Positions 16,574-26,418 of a stretch of DNA of 64,000 nt are shown one piece after another. The stretch lies in contig CAZZBB010000074.1 in the NCBI GenBank assembly GCA_964652195.1, positions 1 through 64,000 on the forward strand, in the 5' to 3' direction. The position numbers and the translations under genes were made by a program. Numbering within the stretch: the first letter of the stretch is position 1; each line of letters begins with the position of its first letter. The DNA comes from MSPOR6 sp964652195 (lineage in GTDB: Bacteria > Poribacteria > WGA-4E > WGA-3G). A model generated the notes under the pieces. That model was given only the letters and a program-made list of their open reading frames with translations. It did not search any database and had not been told where the DNA came from.

Positions 16574-18814
16574 TTGAAGTTTTTCATATCGTATATGGAA
16601 TTTTCGATCACACATTTTTCAAACATGAGTTTAGAGTTCATTCGCGTTGGCATTTTTGTCTTTATGACATGTGTACTTTTTGCAGTGCCACAACAATTAA
16701 CTGCACAGACTGTCGACATTCCTGATCCTGAACTTCGCGGGACACTTGAGTTAGCATTAGGTAAAGAAGCAGGTGCTGACATAACTCAGGCGGATATGGC
16801 AAATTTAAAATTAATACAAGCCAATAGATGCCGCTTAACGATAAACGAATTGATATGTCAACCTTACACTCACACGTTTAAATCGGGTATTCAAGATCTA
16901 ACTGGACTCGAGTTTGCTACTAATCTGACAGAGTTACATCTAAGTTGGCATATGATATCGGATTTGTCTCCACTTGAAAACTTGAAAAACTTGATATACC
17001 TTGATTTTGGATATAACTGGAGAATATCAGATTTGTCTCCACTCAAAAATTTGAAAAACTTGAAGGTCCTAAATCTTAGAGGTAATCAGATAAGGGATGT
17101 ATCTCCACTCAAAAATTTGAAGAAACTTACAGAACTACATCTTGGATACAATTTCAATATATCAGACATCTCACCACTCAAAGATTTGACAAACCTGGAA
17201 TTCCTTGATCTTGAAACAAATATGGTATCTGATGTGTCGCCACTAAAAGATATGACGAATCTCACAGAACTGGACCTTGACACAAACAGAATATCCAATG
17301 TATCCTCACTAAAAGATTTGATAAAGCTAACAGTGCTGGATATTTCCGACAACGAGATATCGGATATATCTTCGCTCAAGGAATTGATAAATATAGAGAA
17401 TTTTGATCTTGACGACAATCAGATCCCTGACGTGTCTCCCATAAAAGATATGACGAGACTTTGGCGTTTGGATGCCCATAACAATTTGATTTCTGATATA
17501 TCTCCACTCAAAGAATTGGAAAAACTGAGAGTACTGAAACTTCATAAAAATGAGATATCAGATATATCACCAATTGAGAATATGGTATTTATGACAGTGC
17601 TGGACCTTGATGATAACAAGATAGTAGATATATCACCACTGAAAAATATGATAAGAATGCGGAATCTGGATCTTGATGAAAACCGTATAGCCGATGTGTC
17701 GCCACTCAAAGACATGAAAAAATTACTAATCCTTGATCTTCATGATAATAAAATATCAGATATTTCCCCTCTGAAAAACATGACAAATCTTACAGAATTG
17801 GATCTTGACGACAACAGTATTTCTGATATATCTCCACTTAAGGATATGAAAAATCTGACTGTACTCGATTTAGACGGTAACCAGATATTAAGTATTTCTC
17901 CATTGAAAAACATGATTAATCTGGTTGAACTGGATCTGCATGACAACCAAATATCAGGTATTACTCACCTCAAAGATATGATAAATCTACAAATCCTTGA
18001 TGTATCCGATAACAAGATAACGAATGTGTCGCCACTCATGACTTTGATAAACCTGAAAAGGCTTGATCTTAGTGGAAACCATATTTCAGATTTTTCTCCG
18101 ATTACAGTGTTGGTAGAGAATTTAATTGAATATGATAACAGCAACCAAACACTACTTACCTATAATCCGGCAGATGTAAATAACGATGGGGTTGTCAATA
18201 TAACAGATCTGGTATCAGTCGCAACAAACTTTGGGAACCCCGACTTTGCAGCCCTCGCACAGATGAACATCTATCCAGATGTCAATGACGATGGCGTTGT
18301 GGATATCAGAGACTTGGTTGCTGTCGCTGCAGAGATAAATTCTGCTGCTGCACCGTCACTCAACAGAAACTCCGTTGAAATCGCTAATCTCACAACAGAA
18401 AATCTTACACAATGGATACAACTTGCTAAGCAGCTTAATACAGTTGATCTGCAGACACAGAAAGGGATTACTCTCTTGGAACAACTCTTAGCGAACCTTA
18501 CTTTGACAGAAACACTACCGAAAAAGACCGCACTGTTGATGAACTATCCAAATCCGTTCAATCCTGAGACTTGGATACCTTATCAGTTAGCAAAACCTGC
18601 ATTTGTTGTTATCTCAATTTATTCTGCAGATGCAAAACTTATTAGAACATTGGAGTTAGGACAATTGCCTGTAGATGTATATCATAGCAAATCTCGTGCT
18701 GCGTATTGGGATGGTCAGAATGAAGTAGGAGAACCGCTGGCAAGTGGAATATATTTCTATACACTCACTGCTGATGATTTTACTGCTACCCGAAAAATGA
18801 TCATACGAAAGTAA
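16574..18814 (+). CDS. Internalin-like LRR/dockerin surface protein with C-terminal tail domain
   Basis: TTG start at 16574 with AAAGGAG at 16557-16563. A signal peptide (VGIFVFMTCVLFAVPQQLTAQ) precedes the cap DIPDPELRGTLELALGKEAG. An insertion of about 17 residues not found in the paralogues (around LIQANRCRLTINELICQ, with two Cys) interrupts the cap-to-LRR join. About 19 LRRs follow, then a dockerin pair (DVNNDGVVNITDL, DVNDDGVVDIRDL) and the YPNPFNPETW tail ending KMIIRK. From about residue 200 onward, protein and DNA are highly similar to the second half of the 11761 gene, including the block around IPDVSP...RLWRLDAHNNLISDISPL. Likely a secreted adhesin. Confidence 0.88.
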   Translation: MKFFISYMEFSITHFSNMSLEFIRVGIFVFMTCVLFAVPQQLTAQTVDIPDPELRGTLELALGKEAGADITQADMANLKLIQANRCRLTINELICQPYTHTFKSGIQDLTGLEFATNLTELHLSWHMISDLSPLENLKNLIYLDFGYNWRISDLSPLKNLKNLKVLNLRGNQIRDVSPLKNLKKLTELHLGYNFNISDISPLKDLTNLEFLDLETNMVSDVSPLKDMTNLTELDLDTNRISNVSSLKDLIKLTVLDISDNEISDISSLKELINIENFDLDDNQIPDVSPIKDMTRLWRLDAHNNLISDISPLKELEKLRVLKLHKNEISDISPIENMVFMTVLDLDDNKIVDISPLKNMIRMRNLDLDENRIADVSPLKDMKKLLILDLHDNKISDISPLKNMTNLTELDLDDNSISDISPLKDMKNLTVLDLDGNQILSISPLKNMINLVELDLHDNQISGITHLKDMINLQILDVSDNKITNVSPLMTLINLKRLDLSGNHISDFSPITVLVENLIEYDNSNQTLLTYNPADVNNDGVVNITDLVSVATNFGNPDFAALAQMNIYPDVNDDGVVDIRDLVAVAAEINSAAAPSLNRNSVEIANLTTENLTQWIQLAKQLNTVDLQTQKGITLLEQLLANLTLTETLPKKTALLMNYPNPFNPETWIPYQLAKPAFVVISIYSADAKLIRTLELGQLPVDVYHSKSRAAYWDGQNEVGEPLASGIYFYTLTADDFTATRKMIIRK

Positions 18815-18987
18815 CCTTATGGAATACTGAAACCGTATAAATTTACGGTAATTGAACAGTCAATTTGGTTTCGAAAGGATCGAATCAATTTTCTACAGAC
18901 ATTTAATATGAGATTTTTTGAAGAAAATCTGTAGATATTACAACAAATAAGGAAAACTCGTAGCATTAAAGTAAAAAGGTAAAGAAT

Positions 18988-19983
18988 ATGAAAAAAACCT
19001 CATTGGTTACTGGTGGAGCTGGTTTCATGGGTGCTCACGTCGTCAATGAATTGCTTAGCGACAGGAATCATACAGTTGTTGTGCTTGACGATATAAGCGG
19101 CGGTTTTCTCGAAAACGTCAATCCAAATGCTACATTCGTTGAAGGTAGTATACTTGACACTTCACTTATTGACCAACTCTGCAAAAAATATAATTTTAAC
19201 TACATCTACCATCTTGCGGCGTATGCAGCAGAAGGCTTGAGCCATTTCATCAAACGATTTAATTATCAAAACAATCTAATCGGAAGCGTTAACTTAATAA
19301 ACGCTGCCATCTGTTATGATATTGAGCGGTTTGTGTTTACCTCTTCCATAGCAGTTTACGGTGAAAACCAACTTCCAATGCACGAAGGACTTATACCGAT
19401 GCCTGAAGATTCTTACGGTATCGCTAAATATGCTGTGGAACAGGAACTTATCGCTTCTAAACGTCTCTTTGATTTGGATTACACAATCTTTAGACCACAC
19501 AATGTCTATGGGGAACTCCAGAATATAAGTGATAAATACCGTAACGTCATCGGCATTTTCATGAATAAAATTATGCATGATGAACCCTTGATTATTTTTG
19601 GGGATGGAAAACAGACCCGCGCATTTACACATATTGCAGATGTCGCACCACATATAACTCGCTGCGTAGATATACAGGAAACCTCATGTGAAGTTTTCAA
19701 CGTCGGTTCCGATAAACATGTTTCTGTCAATGAATTAGCAGATTTAGTCATGACAGCTATGCAAAAGGACGTTCCTGTAAAACATCTTCGCGAGAGAGAA
19801 GAGGTGAAGCATGCCTATTGCACACACGAGAAATTCCATGAGGTTTTCGGTGAAACGTCACATGTTTCGCTTCCAGAAGGTTTGGGAAGAATGGCAACGT
19901 GGGCAAAATCTGTTGGACCACGGCCAGTTCCAGAGTTTAGTAATATTGAAATTCGCAAAAACCTACCAGAAGGTTGGAAATAA
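18988..19983 (+). CDS. NAD-dependent nucleotide-sugar epimerase/dehydratase
   Basis: An extended short-chain dehydrogenase that acts on a nucleotide sugar, probably a UDP-glucose 4-epimerase-type step supplying a precursor for the polysaccharide locus. The Rossmann motif TGGAGFMG is at 8-15, followed by the acidic NAD-ribose-binding region VVLDDISGG. The catalytic triad is visible as S119/S120, Y143 and K147 (SYGIAK). NVYGELQ, the GDGKQTRAFTHIADV segment and FNVGS are typical of GalE-like proteins. The protein is 331 aa. It is the first gene of a same-strand run up to 28499, and the flippase follows after 27 bases. The exact substrate cannot be read from sequence. Confidence 0.88.
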   Translation: MKKTSLVTGGAGFMGAHVVNELLSDRNHTVVVLDDISGGFLENVNPNATFVEGSILDTSLIDQLCKKYNFNYIYHLAAYAAEGLSHFIKRFNYQNNLIGSVNLINAAICYDIERFVFTSSIAVYGENQLPMHEGLIPMPEDSYGIAKYAVEQELIASKRLFDLDYTIFRPHNVYGELQNISDKYRNVIGIFMNKIMHDEPLIIFGDGKQTRAFTHIADVAPHITRCVDIQETSCEVFNVGSDKHVSVNELADLVMTAMQKDVPVKHLREREEVKHAYCTHEKFHEVFGETSHVSLPEGLGRMATWAKSVGPRPVPEFSNIEIRKNLPEGWK

Positions 19984-20010
19984 TTTCCCCATCAGTGACT
20001 TGAAATCGTC

Positions 20011-21333
20011 ATGGTGAAAAAACTCCTACAGCAAAACACCTTTTGGGTAATGGTAATTACCTTTACTGGTATGGTGTTTGGTCTCATGTTCCACGTGTTA
20101 ATCCCAAGACGTTTTGACATAGGACCAACCGCGGATGCATTGATCGCTGCTTTAAAGGTCGTATTGTTGGTTGATACGATTTTTAGGGAAGGTGCTAAGT
20201 TTAGTCTCGTCCCACTATTTATAAAAGAGGAGAAATTAAAAAGCGGCACAGAATATCAGTATTTCATAAACGGCATACTAAATTTCTCAATTGGGATAGG
20301 TGTAGTAATCGCTTTAGTTATAGAGACTTTCGCACCATGGATTGCTACCGTATTACTATCAAATAGTTCTGAAGAAACGCGAGCGGAAATGACAATCTTA
20401 TTACGGCTTTTTGCACCACTTGTTATCTTCGGTTGTGGAAGCACGATACTCGCTGCTTTTTTGAATAGCCAGAAACGTTTCAAAACCGTGGCACTTAGAA
20501 ATACCTTACCACCAGGAATAGCAACAGTGGTTTTTTTGCTGTTGTGGGAAACAGAAAAACTTCCACATTGGGTCACGATAGCTTATGCCAGTGGATCTGT
20601 GGTATACTTTGTATGGTTGTGCATTGGATTGCGTCAAACAGGATTCCGCTACAAGTTAAATTGGCTTTCAATAGACACACTACGTTCCTTGAAAAACACT
20701 ATTACTTTGCCAACGCTTGGATTTGGAATACGACAACTCAGTGCTCGATTGTTAGTTGAAGTATATTTGATTGAGAAGCTGGGAGAAGGTGCAATAACAC
20801 TCTATAACAGCGCATTCCGTATCTTTTCAGCCGTACAGACGCTGATCGGTATAAGCATTGCAACTACAGGTCTACCTGATATGGTGACACATAATTCGGA
20901 GGACAAAAAAAATAAATTGAGACGCCTCCTCTACAGAAACGTCTTTATATCGTTGTGCATAGCATTCCCTGCAACTTTTCTGCTCTTTCTATTTCATGCA
21001 AAAATCGCCATGCTTTTGTATGGTAGGAGCAATCTTGATCAAGTGGCAATTCAACAGATAGGACAACTGCTTTTTTTACTCAGTATTGGTATGGTTTTCT
21101 CATGCCTTATACCTGTTTTGAATGCAGGACTATATGCACAAAGAACGTATCGGCATGTTTTTAGAAACATGGTAACGATGGCAGTTTTAAACTTTACCTT
21201 GGCTTATGGATTTGTAACAGCTTGGGGACTTCTTGGTATAGCATTGGCTGTTTCGGCTACTGCAGTACTTGCTGTTGGAAACCTGGCATACCTACTTCAT
21301 AAAACCGGGATTTCATTGCTATCCCTAAAATGA
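20011..21333 (+). CDS. MurJ/MviN-like polysaccharide or lipid-linked oligosaccharide flippase
   Basis: A multi-pass membrane protein of 440 aa with about 12-14 hydrophobic helices. The N-terminus (FWVMVITFTGMVFGLMFHVLIPRRFD...ADALIAALKV...REGAKFSLVPLF) follows the MurJ/MVF pattern within the MOP flippase superfamily. It would move an undecaprenyl-linked glycan across the inner membrane. It sits between the epimerase and the sulfotransferases of a polysaccharide locus, so a role as that locus's exporter fits better than a role as the essential lipid II flippase. A Wzx-type flippase is the alternative name. Co-transcription is likely from the short gaps (27 bases upstream, 28 downstream). Confidence 0.82.
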   Translation: MVKKLLQQNTFWVMVITFTGMVFGLMFHVLIPRRFDIGPTADALIAALKVVLLVDTIFREGAKFSLVPLFIKEEKLKSGTEYQYFINGILNFSIGIGVVIALVIETFAPWIATVLLSNSSEETRAEMTILLRLFAPLVIFGCGSTILAAFLNSQKRFKTVALRNTLPPGIATVVFLLLWETEKLPHWVTIAYASGSVVYFVWLCIGLRQTGFRYKLNWLSIDTLRSLKNTITLPTLGFGIRQLSARLLVEVYLIEKLGEGAITLYNSAFRIFSAVQTLIGISIATTGLPDMVTHNSEDKKNKLRRLLYRNVFISLCIAFPATFLLFLFHAKIAMLLYGRSNLDQVAIQQIGQLLFLLSIGMVFSCLIPVLNAGLYAQRTYRHVFRNMVTMAVLNFTLAYGFVTAWGLLGIALAVSATAVLAVGNLAYLLHKTGISLLSLK

Positions 21334-21361
21334 TACCTGATTTTTAATGAATTAAACTTAA

Positions 21362-22384
21362 ATGATTACCATGGGTATTGATTTTAATTCTGAACAAATT
21401 GATGAGTACTCCTATAAAAAAGTCAGTGAATACCACTACCTAATTGTAGGTGGGACAACAAAAGCAGCAACTACATCTTTGTTTACATATCTTGCAGACC
21501 ATCCCACAATTTGCAGTGCTACATATAAGGAGACAAGATTCTTTCTTGATTATGATTATCCATTACCCTCAAAATATCGATATACTGGAGATGTGGAGGA
21601 ATACAATCTTTTGTTTCCAGCTTGTGATGAAAAGCAAGTCCGACTTGAGTCAACACCGGATTATTTGTATTGCCTATATGCACTTGAACGCATCGCTAAA
21701 TACTTACCTCATGCAAAGTTAGTCTTTAGTCTTCGTGAACCGATTTCACGTTTAGTTTCATGGTATCGGTTTGCGAAACAAATTGGTAAATTACCGCAAG
21801 ACCTAAGTTTTGATGCTTATGTAAAAATGCTTTTTGACGTAACTGCGGAAAAATTACAAATGGACCACTTGTCCATCAATGAAAAAACTATTCACAAACA
21901 GCACATCCAAGCACTTAGTCAAGGATGTTATACTATCTATCTGAAGGAATATTTCAAACATTTTGCGTCAAATCGTCTCCACATCCTCTTTTATGAAGAC
22001 CTTGCTGCAAACCCTGCAAAAGTTCTTACAGCCTTATGTAACTTTGCTGGGATAGATCCTGTATTTTACGAAAATTACGCGTTTAAAGTCACGAATAGGA
22101 CTGAAACAATGAAAAACACCGAGTTTCATAAAAAGTATAGGGACTTTCGATTTCGATTACGTCGCTGGACACATAACAAACCAGTAATTCACAATCCTTT
22201 AAGGTTACTAAGACGAACAATTGAACCTATTTATCTTCGATTAAACACACGTCCTACCGAGAACGTCAATATATCAGAAGATACACAGAACCAATTAATT
22301 GATTATTACAAAAGCGATGTGCACGATCTCACAGAATTAATCGGTAAAATTCCCCCCTGGGAACGATTTTCTTCCTTATTTTAG
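21362..22384 (+). CDS. Sulfotransferase (PAPS-dependent), first of four
   Basis: Transfers sulfate from 3'-phosphoadenylyl sulfate to a hydroxyl, here probably on a sugar. The 5'-phosphosulfate-binding loop GGTTKAATTS is at 30-39, and the 3'-phosphate-binding strand and helix are at LVFSLREPISRLVSWYR. FYEDLAANPAKVLTALCNFAGI is the standard C-terminal feature of the sulfotransferase fold. The protein is 340 aa with no signal peptide, so it acts in the cytoplasm or at the inner membrane face. It lies within the polysaccharide locus. Sequence suggests heparan/chondroitin-type relatives, but the acceptor is unknown. Start codon context is weak; MGID four codons in is an alternative. Confidence 0.85.
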   Translation: MITMGIDFNSEQIDEYSYKKVSEYHYLIVGGTTKAATTSLFTYLADHPTICSATYKETRFFLDYDYPLPSKYRYTGDVEEYNLLFPACDEKQVRLESTPDYLYCLYALERIAKYLPHAKLVFSLREPISRLVSWYRFAKQIGKLPQDLSFDAYVKMLFDVTAEKLQMDHLSINEKTIHKQHIQALSQGCYTIYLKEYFKHFASNRLHILFYEDLAANPAKVLTALCNFAGIDPVFYENYAFKVTNRTETMKNTEFHKKYRDFRFRLRRWTHNKPVIHNPLRLLRRTIEPIYLRLNTRPTENVNISEDTQNQLIDYYKSDVHDLTELIGKIPPWERFSSLF

Positions 22385-22422
22385 CACAAAGATATGGAGG
22401 ATTTTTTCAAAGGAGATTCGTC

Positions 22423-23316
22423 TTGACTAATAAGTTAATACAACTCATGATTGTAGGAGTGCAAAAATCGGGAACATCTTCGTTGCTGCGTTATTTAGCA
22501 CAACATCTTGATATCCATACGCATCCACAACCAGAGATGACTTTTTTCCTTCAAGATCATGAATATAAACGCGGGTATGAAGTGTCATTTGCTAAATACT
22601 TCTCTCAGTGTCCAAAGGACAAAAAACTTATTGCTAAAAATGTGATGGTCATGCATTCACCAGAGATTATGCAACGAATTTATGAACATAATCCTGAGAT
22701 ACATCTTGTTGTCCTTCTGAGAGAACCTGTAGCACGTGCATATTCCGCGTATTGGTGGGCAAGGCGTAGAGGATGGGAAAATATCAAGACATTTGAAGAA
22801 TCACTCGCTGCTGAGGAAGTCCGTCTCAAAGAAAATTGGTTTAAATGGCGTCAGTGTGGTTATCGCTATAACAGCACTTATTATCCACACGTCAAAAATC
22901 TAATTAACCAATTTGGAAGAAACCATGTTCATTGCTTTTTGACCGATGAATTAAAAGAAAATTCGCAAGCTGTTTGTCAAAGACTTTTTAAAGTTCTCAA
23001 TATTAACGATGATTTTGAACCTTTAGTAAGTCAACAACACAACCAAGCAGCAATACCTCGATCTGAAAAGTTTAGTTTCTTGTTTACACAATTTCTATCA
23101 TCTAAAAGTCCGTTGAAACGCGCGATTCGCAAACTTGTGCCAGATGCTGCTGCTTATAAATTAAGAGAAACAATCCTGAACTTAAACGATAAGCCTTTCA
23201 CACCTCCACCAATAAACCCAAAAACACGCGAAGAATTGGACAATTATTTTAAACCTCTAAATCAAGAATTAGCAGAATTACTAGGACAAGATTTATCACA
23301 TTGGGATATCCAATAA
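22423..23316 (+). CDS. Sulfotransferase (PAPS-dependent), second of four
   Basis: Start is TTG at 22423, with AAAGGAG 7 bases upstream. The PAPS loop VGVQKSGTSS is at 11-20, and the 3'-phosphate-binding motif is LVVLLREPVARAYSAYWW. KSGTSSLLRYL, EMTFFL and the C-terminal FKVLNINDDFEP segment place it with bacterial and heparan-type sulfotransferases (Sulfotransfer_1). The protein is 297 aa and cytoplasmic. It differs clearly in sequence from the 21362 enzyme, which suggests a different acceptor position or sugar rather than a recent duplicate. Expected to sulfate a repeat-unit sugar of the polysaccharide made by this locus. Confidence 0.87.
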   Translation: MTNKLIQLMIVGVQKSGTSSLLRYLAQHLDIHTHPQPEMTFFLQDHEYKRGYEVSFAKYFSQCPKDKKLIAKNVMVMHSPEIMQRIYEHNPEIHLVVLLREPVARAYSAYWWARRRGWENIKTFEESLAAEEVRLKENWFKWRQCGYRYNSTYYPHVKNLINQFGRNHVHCFLTDELKENSQAVCQRLFKVLNINDDFEPLVSQQHNQAAIPRSEKFSFLFTQFLSSKSPLKRAIRKLVPDAAAYKLRETILNLNDKPFTPPPINPKTREELDNYFKPLNQELAELLGQDLSHWDIQ

Positions 23317-23407
23317 GCAGCTAAAGTAAATTAGACAATTAGTTGGACGCACGCTTTGTAAAAGTGCAGATTTGTTTTATTATTGATTGTATAATCTACT
23401 ATATGTA

Positions 23408-24796
23408 ATGTCCAAAACCGGATTAATCTTACGTTTTGATTTAAAAATGTATATAATTTATTTCCTCACTGGATACGTCGCTTTTGAAGAGTTTGTGCTA
23501 AAATTTCTACCTGTTAGTGATGCTGTCTACTCCTACTTAAGATTCTTAGGTGAAATGTTAATCTATGCAGCATTTGCCAAACTTGTTATTCACAAACTCT
23601 ATAAGGGAATTCCCTTCGTCAAAACAGCAATAGATCTCCCAGTTATTGGCTTTTACGTAATAGTATTTATTTCTATGATGATAAACCGTTCACCATTGAT
23701 TGGAAGTCTTTATAATATCCGTCCATTCGCGCGGTATATTATACTTTTCTATCTTATTGCTAATTCACCATTGTCTGAAAAACGTATTGGCATTCTTCTA
23801 CGGATAATATTATTTGTTGGAGTAGCACAGCTATTTACAGGTATGATTCAATGGGTAGGTGGTCGTAGTGCTTTTGATTTCTTCCTTCCGAAAGCCTCAA
23901 CGCTTGAAGTGGGTGGGTTTACAAAAGAGTATAGGTTGCTGGAACTTGGTCGAGAAATTGGAAGTATCTATGGCACTTTAGGTGATACGGTAATTTACGG
24001 GGTGTTTATGATTCTCGTTCTTGTCATCTTTCTTTCCCGTGTAAGGAGGTTAGAGTACTTTAATCTACTCAGTATAGTCGTGCTATTAATGTTTATTGCG
24101 CGTTCTTACTCACGAGCTGCTACATTTTCCGCGATTCTTGCTTGTGCAGCATGGTACTTTTTTCACTACGGCTGGAAGAAAACACTGTTCTTATCGTTAG
24201 CATTAATACTTGTCTTTGGAGTTGTCTTAGCAATAGTGAACCCATTTAATTTAGAATACGTCAATCCGCGCAAAGCGAAAGTTAATTTGGTAGGAAATCT
24301 AACAGGTGTATTCTCTGGTTCTTATGTGCGTGTTGCCCAGAAACAACGGCTTGGCGCGTTAATTGGAAACGTTCCGACAGTACTTGCAAATAAACCGATT
24401 TTAGGATATGGTGCGGACCAGAATAGCACAATTGAAAAACTAAACATGAGCAAACGCTCATTCCTTTTGAAAGTACTGAGTAAAAAGGGATTTAAGGATG
24501 TTTATTGGGTTGCTATACTCTGTTTCTATGGTCTGTTAGGGTTAGGTTTTTTCAGTCTAATATTTCTCCGCCTTTTCATTGCAGCATTAAGACTTTACAA
24601 GCGTGCAGTGAGTAGATACACAAAGGAAATAGCAATAGTGATGCTCTGTCTTGTTACAGTTACTGTATTCCTACTCTTTTTTAATCGAACACTTGAATTT
24701 CGCGGTTATGGATTCTACTTTTGGCTGTGTGCAGGGTTGATGTTTGCAAGTGATACATCTCTTCAAACCTATAAACCTTTCAGGATCACCTTATGA
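23408..24796 (+). CDS. O-antigen polymerase/ligase-like membrane protein (Wzy/WaaL family)
   Basis: A polytopic membrane protein of about 460 aa with 10-12 predicted hydrophobic segments and a long central loop (roughly residues 150-180 and 285-360), as in Wzy polymerases and WaaL ligases. Short motifs RSYSRAATFSAIL and PILGYGADQNS (the latter in the large loop) are typical of this superfamily. I favour ATG at 23408 over TTG at 23387. It would polymerise repeat units flipped by the MurJ-like protein. The last 4 bases (ATGA) overlap the glycoside hydrolase gene, so translation is coupled. Confidence 0.8.
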   Translation: MSKTGLILRFDLKMYIIYFLTGYVAFEEFVLKFLPVSDAVYSYLRFLGEMLIYAAFAKLVIHKLYKGIPFVKTAIDLPVIGFYVIVFISMMINRSPLIGSLYNIRPFARYIILFYLIANSPLSEKRIGILLRIILFVGVAQLFTGMIQWVGGRSAFDFFLPKASTLEVGGFTKEYRLLELGREIGSIYGTLGDTVIYGVFMILVLVIFLSRVRRLEYFNLLSIVVLLMFIARSYSRAATFSAILACAAWYFFHYGWKKTLFLSLALILVFGVVLAIVNPFNLEYVNPRKAKVNLVGNLTGVFSGSYVRVAQKQRLGALIGNVPTVLANKPILGYGADQNSTIEKLNMSKRSFLLKVLSKKGFKDVYWVAILCFYGLLGLGFFSLIFLRLFIAALRLYKRAVSRYTKEIAIVMLCLVTVTVFLLFFNRTLEFRGYGFYFWLCAGLMFASDTSLQTYKPFRITL

Positions 24797-26418
24797 GATA
24801 TATTTACCAAGATTGGCCGGAGAAATGGAAATCATTTTCATCATTGACATTTTTATTTTTTATCATTTTAGTAATATGTCTGCTATTCTTAGTAGTAATT
24901 CGTGGTTGTGAGAAAAAAACTCTAATTTCCGGGGAAATCCGTTTAGAGGTTAACACACAAGAAAAAAAATATTTGAGAAAAGAACTATATGGGTTCAATA
25001 CAAACATGATAAGTGGAGATTATGGATATCTTGATTCAGATTTTATTTCCCTAACAGAAACCCTTCAACCAAAAACATTAAGATTTCCTGGCGGTACAGT
25101 TGGCAATTTCTATCATTGGAAAACTGCTGGTTTTGTTAAAGATGAAATGGGGTCAACCCTTAATCCTCAACTAAACAAGCGGAATAGGGGGAATTATGTT
25201 AAGCTCCAAAAGCGAAGAAACGGCATTATTTCTTTTGACGATTTTATGATGTTGTGTCAAAAATTAAATATAACACCTATTATTGTTGTTAATTTATGGA
25301 CGGGCTCACCTAATGAAAGTGCTGAATGGGTACGTTATGCGAAAACTAAAGGATACAAGATCACGCATTGGGAACTTGGCAATGAGTATTATCTTCCGCA
25401 TTATGCCAACAAATTTCGCACTGCTGAGATCTATATGAAGGAAGCAAAAAAACATGCATTGGCAATGAAAGCCGTCAATCCTGAAATAAAAGTGTCTGTG
25501 TGTGCTACACCTGTAGCTTTCCACAAAGAGGGGTGGTTAATAAAAACACCACAACGTAAATGGGACGAAAAACTCGCTGAGAATACTTATCCCCGAACAA
25601 ATAGTTGGTATGATGCCTATACTGTGCATGTCTACGCGTATAAAGCAGTTCGAAAAACAGATTTTGAGATGATGCGGGGTTATCTCTTCGGATGGACTCA
25701 CTTCGGGATTGATGAAGCCATGGAATACTATGGAAATTTATTTCCTAATAAGGAGATGTGGGTGACTGAGTGGAATATTGCTAATCCTGCGAATCGCGTT
25801 GCAAACACACAACTACATGCAATGTATGCAGGCGATTTTTTCTTGAAATTGCTTAGTATACCAAACATTACACAGGCAAACTTTCACGTGATTACTGGTC
25901 CGGGCAAAGGATTTCCGGTTTTTTCTCGGATTACGCCAGCATCAAAACGCACTTTTTGGAAATATGGAGGAGAACCAGAATCAGATTATGGAGATACAAT
26001 TCGTCGCACTGTATACTATCCTTTTCAATTAATTGGTGAAGCATTCGCAGAATCAGATACGCAGTTTGCTGTTTCGCTACAAAATATACCGATGCTTGAA
26101 GGACAATTAGAGTATAAAGGGAAACAGATGTCCGGGGTTCAAGTTCAAGCAATAGGAAACGCTGGAACCGTCTACATATTTGTCAGTAATCGCACCTCAG
26201 ATAAGCTGACTCCACAACTTTCTATTGATGGAAAACAGGTCAAAAGCGAAGTTTTCTATCGTTATGTTGCAAATCAGAGTCTCATTGCAACCAACGGCGG
26301 CAATGCTGAAATGGAAGGTTCAGGCGAAATTGAGGTCAACATTCAGGAATGGAAAGGAAATTCTGCAGAACTCACAATTCCTAAAAACAGCTTCGGTATG
26401 ATAGAGGTTAAAAAGTGA
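24793..26418 (+). CDS. Membrane-anchored glycoside hydrolase of clan GH-A (alpha-L-arabinofuranosidase-like, GH51-type)
   Basis: An N-terminal membrane segment (FLFFIILVICLLFLVVI, residues about 16-33) anchors a periplasmic catalytic domain. LYGFNTNMISGDYG and LRFPGGTVGNFYHW are typical openings of GH51-like barrels. The acid/base is probably E198 in WELGNEYY and the nucleophile E326 in WVTEWNI, and a C-terminal beta-sandwich follows. The protein is 541 aa. It overlaps the polymerase gene by ATGA and the next sulfotransferase by GTGA, so the three are translationally coupled. I infer a trimming or quality-control hydrolase for the nascent polysaccharide. GH39 or GH79 would be alternative families. 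Confidence 0.78.
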   Translation: MRYIYQDWPEKWKSFSSLTFLFFIILVICLLFLVVIRGCEKKTLISGEIRLEVNTQEKKYLRKELYGFNTNMISGDYGYLDSDFISLTETLQPKTLRFPGGTVGNFYHWKTAGFVKDEMGSTLNPQLNKRNRGNYVKLQKRRNGIISFDDFMMLCQKLNITPIIVVNLWTGSPNESAEWVRYAKTKGYKITHWELGNEYYLPHYANKFRTAEIYMKEAKKHALAMKAVNPEIKVSVCATPVAFHKEGWLIKTPQRKWDEKLAENTYPRTNSWYDAYTVHVYAYKAVRKTDFEMMRGYLFGWTHFGIDEAMEYYGNLFPNKEMWVTEWNIANPANRVANTQLHAMYAGDFFLKLLSIPNITQANFHVITGPGKGFPVFSRITPASKRTFWKYGGEPESDYGDTIRRTVYYPFQLIGEAFAESDTQFAVSLQNIPMLEGQLEYKGKQMSGVQVQAIGNAGTVYIFVSNRTSDKLTPQLSIDGKQVKSEVFYRYVANQSLIATNGGNAEMEGSGEIEVNIQEWKGNSAELTIPKNSFGMIEVKK

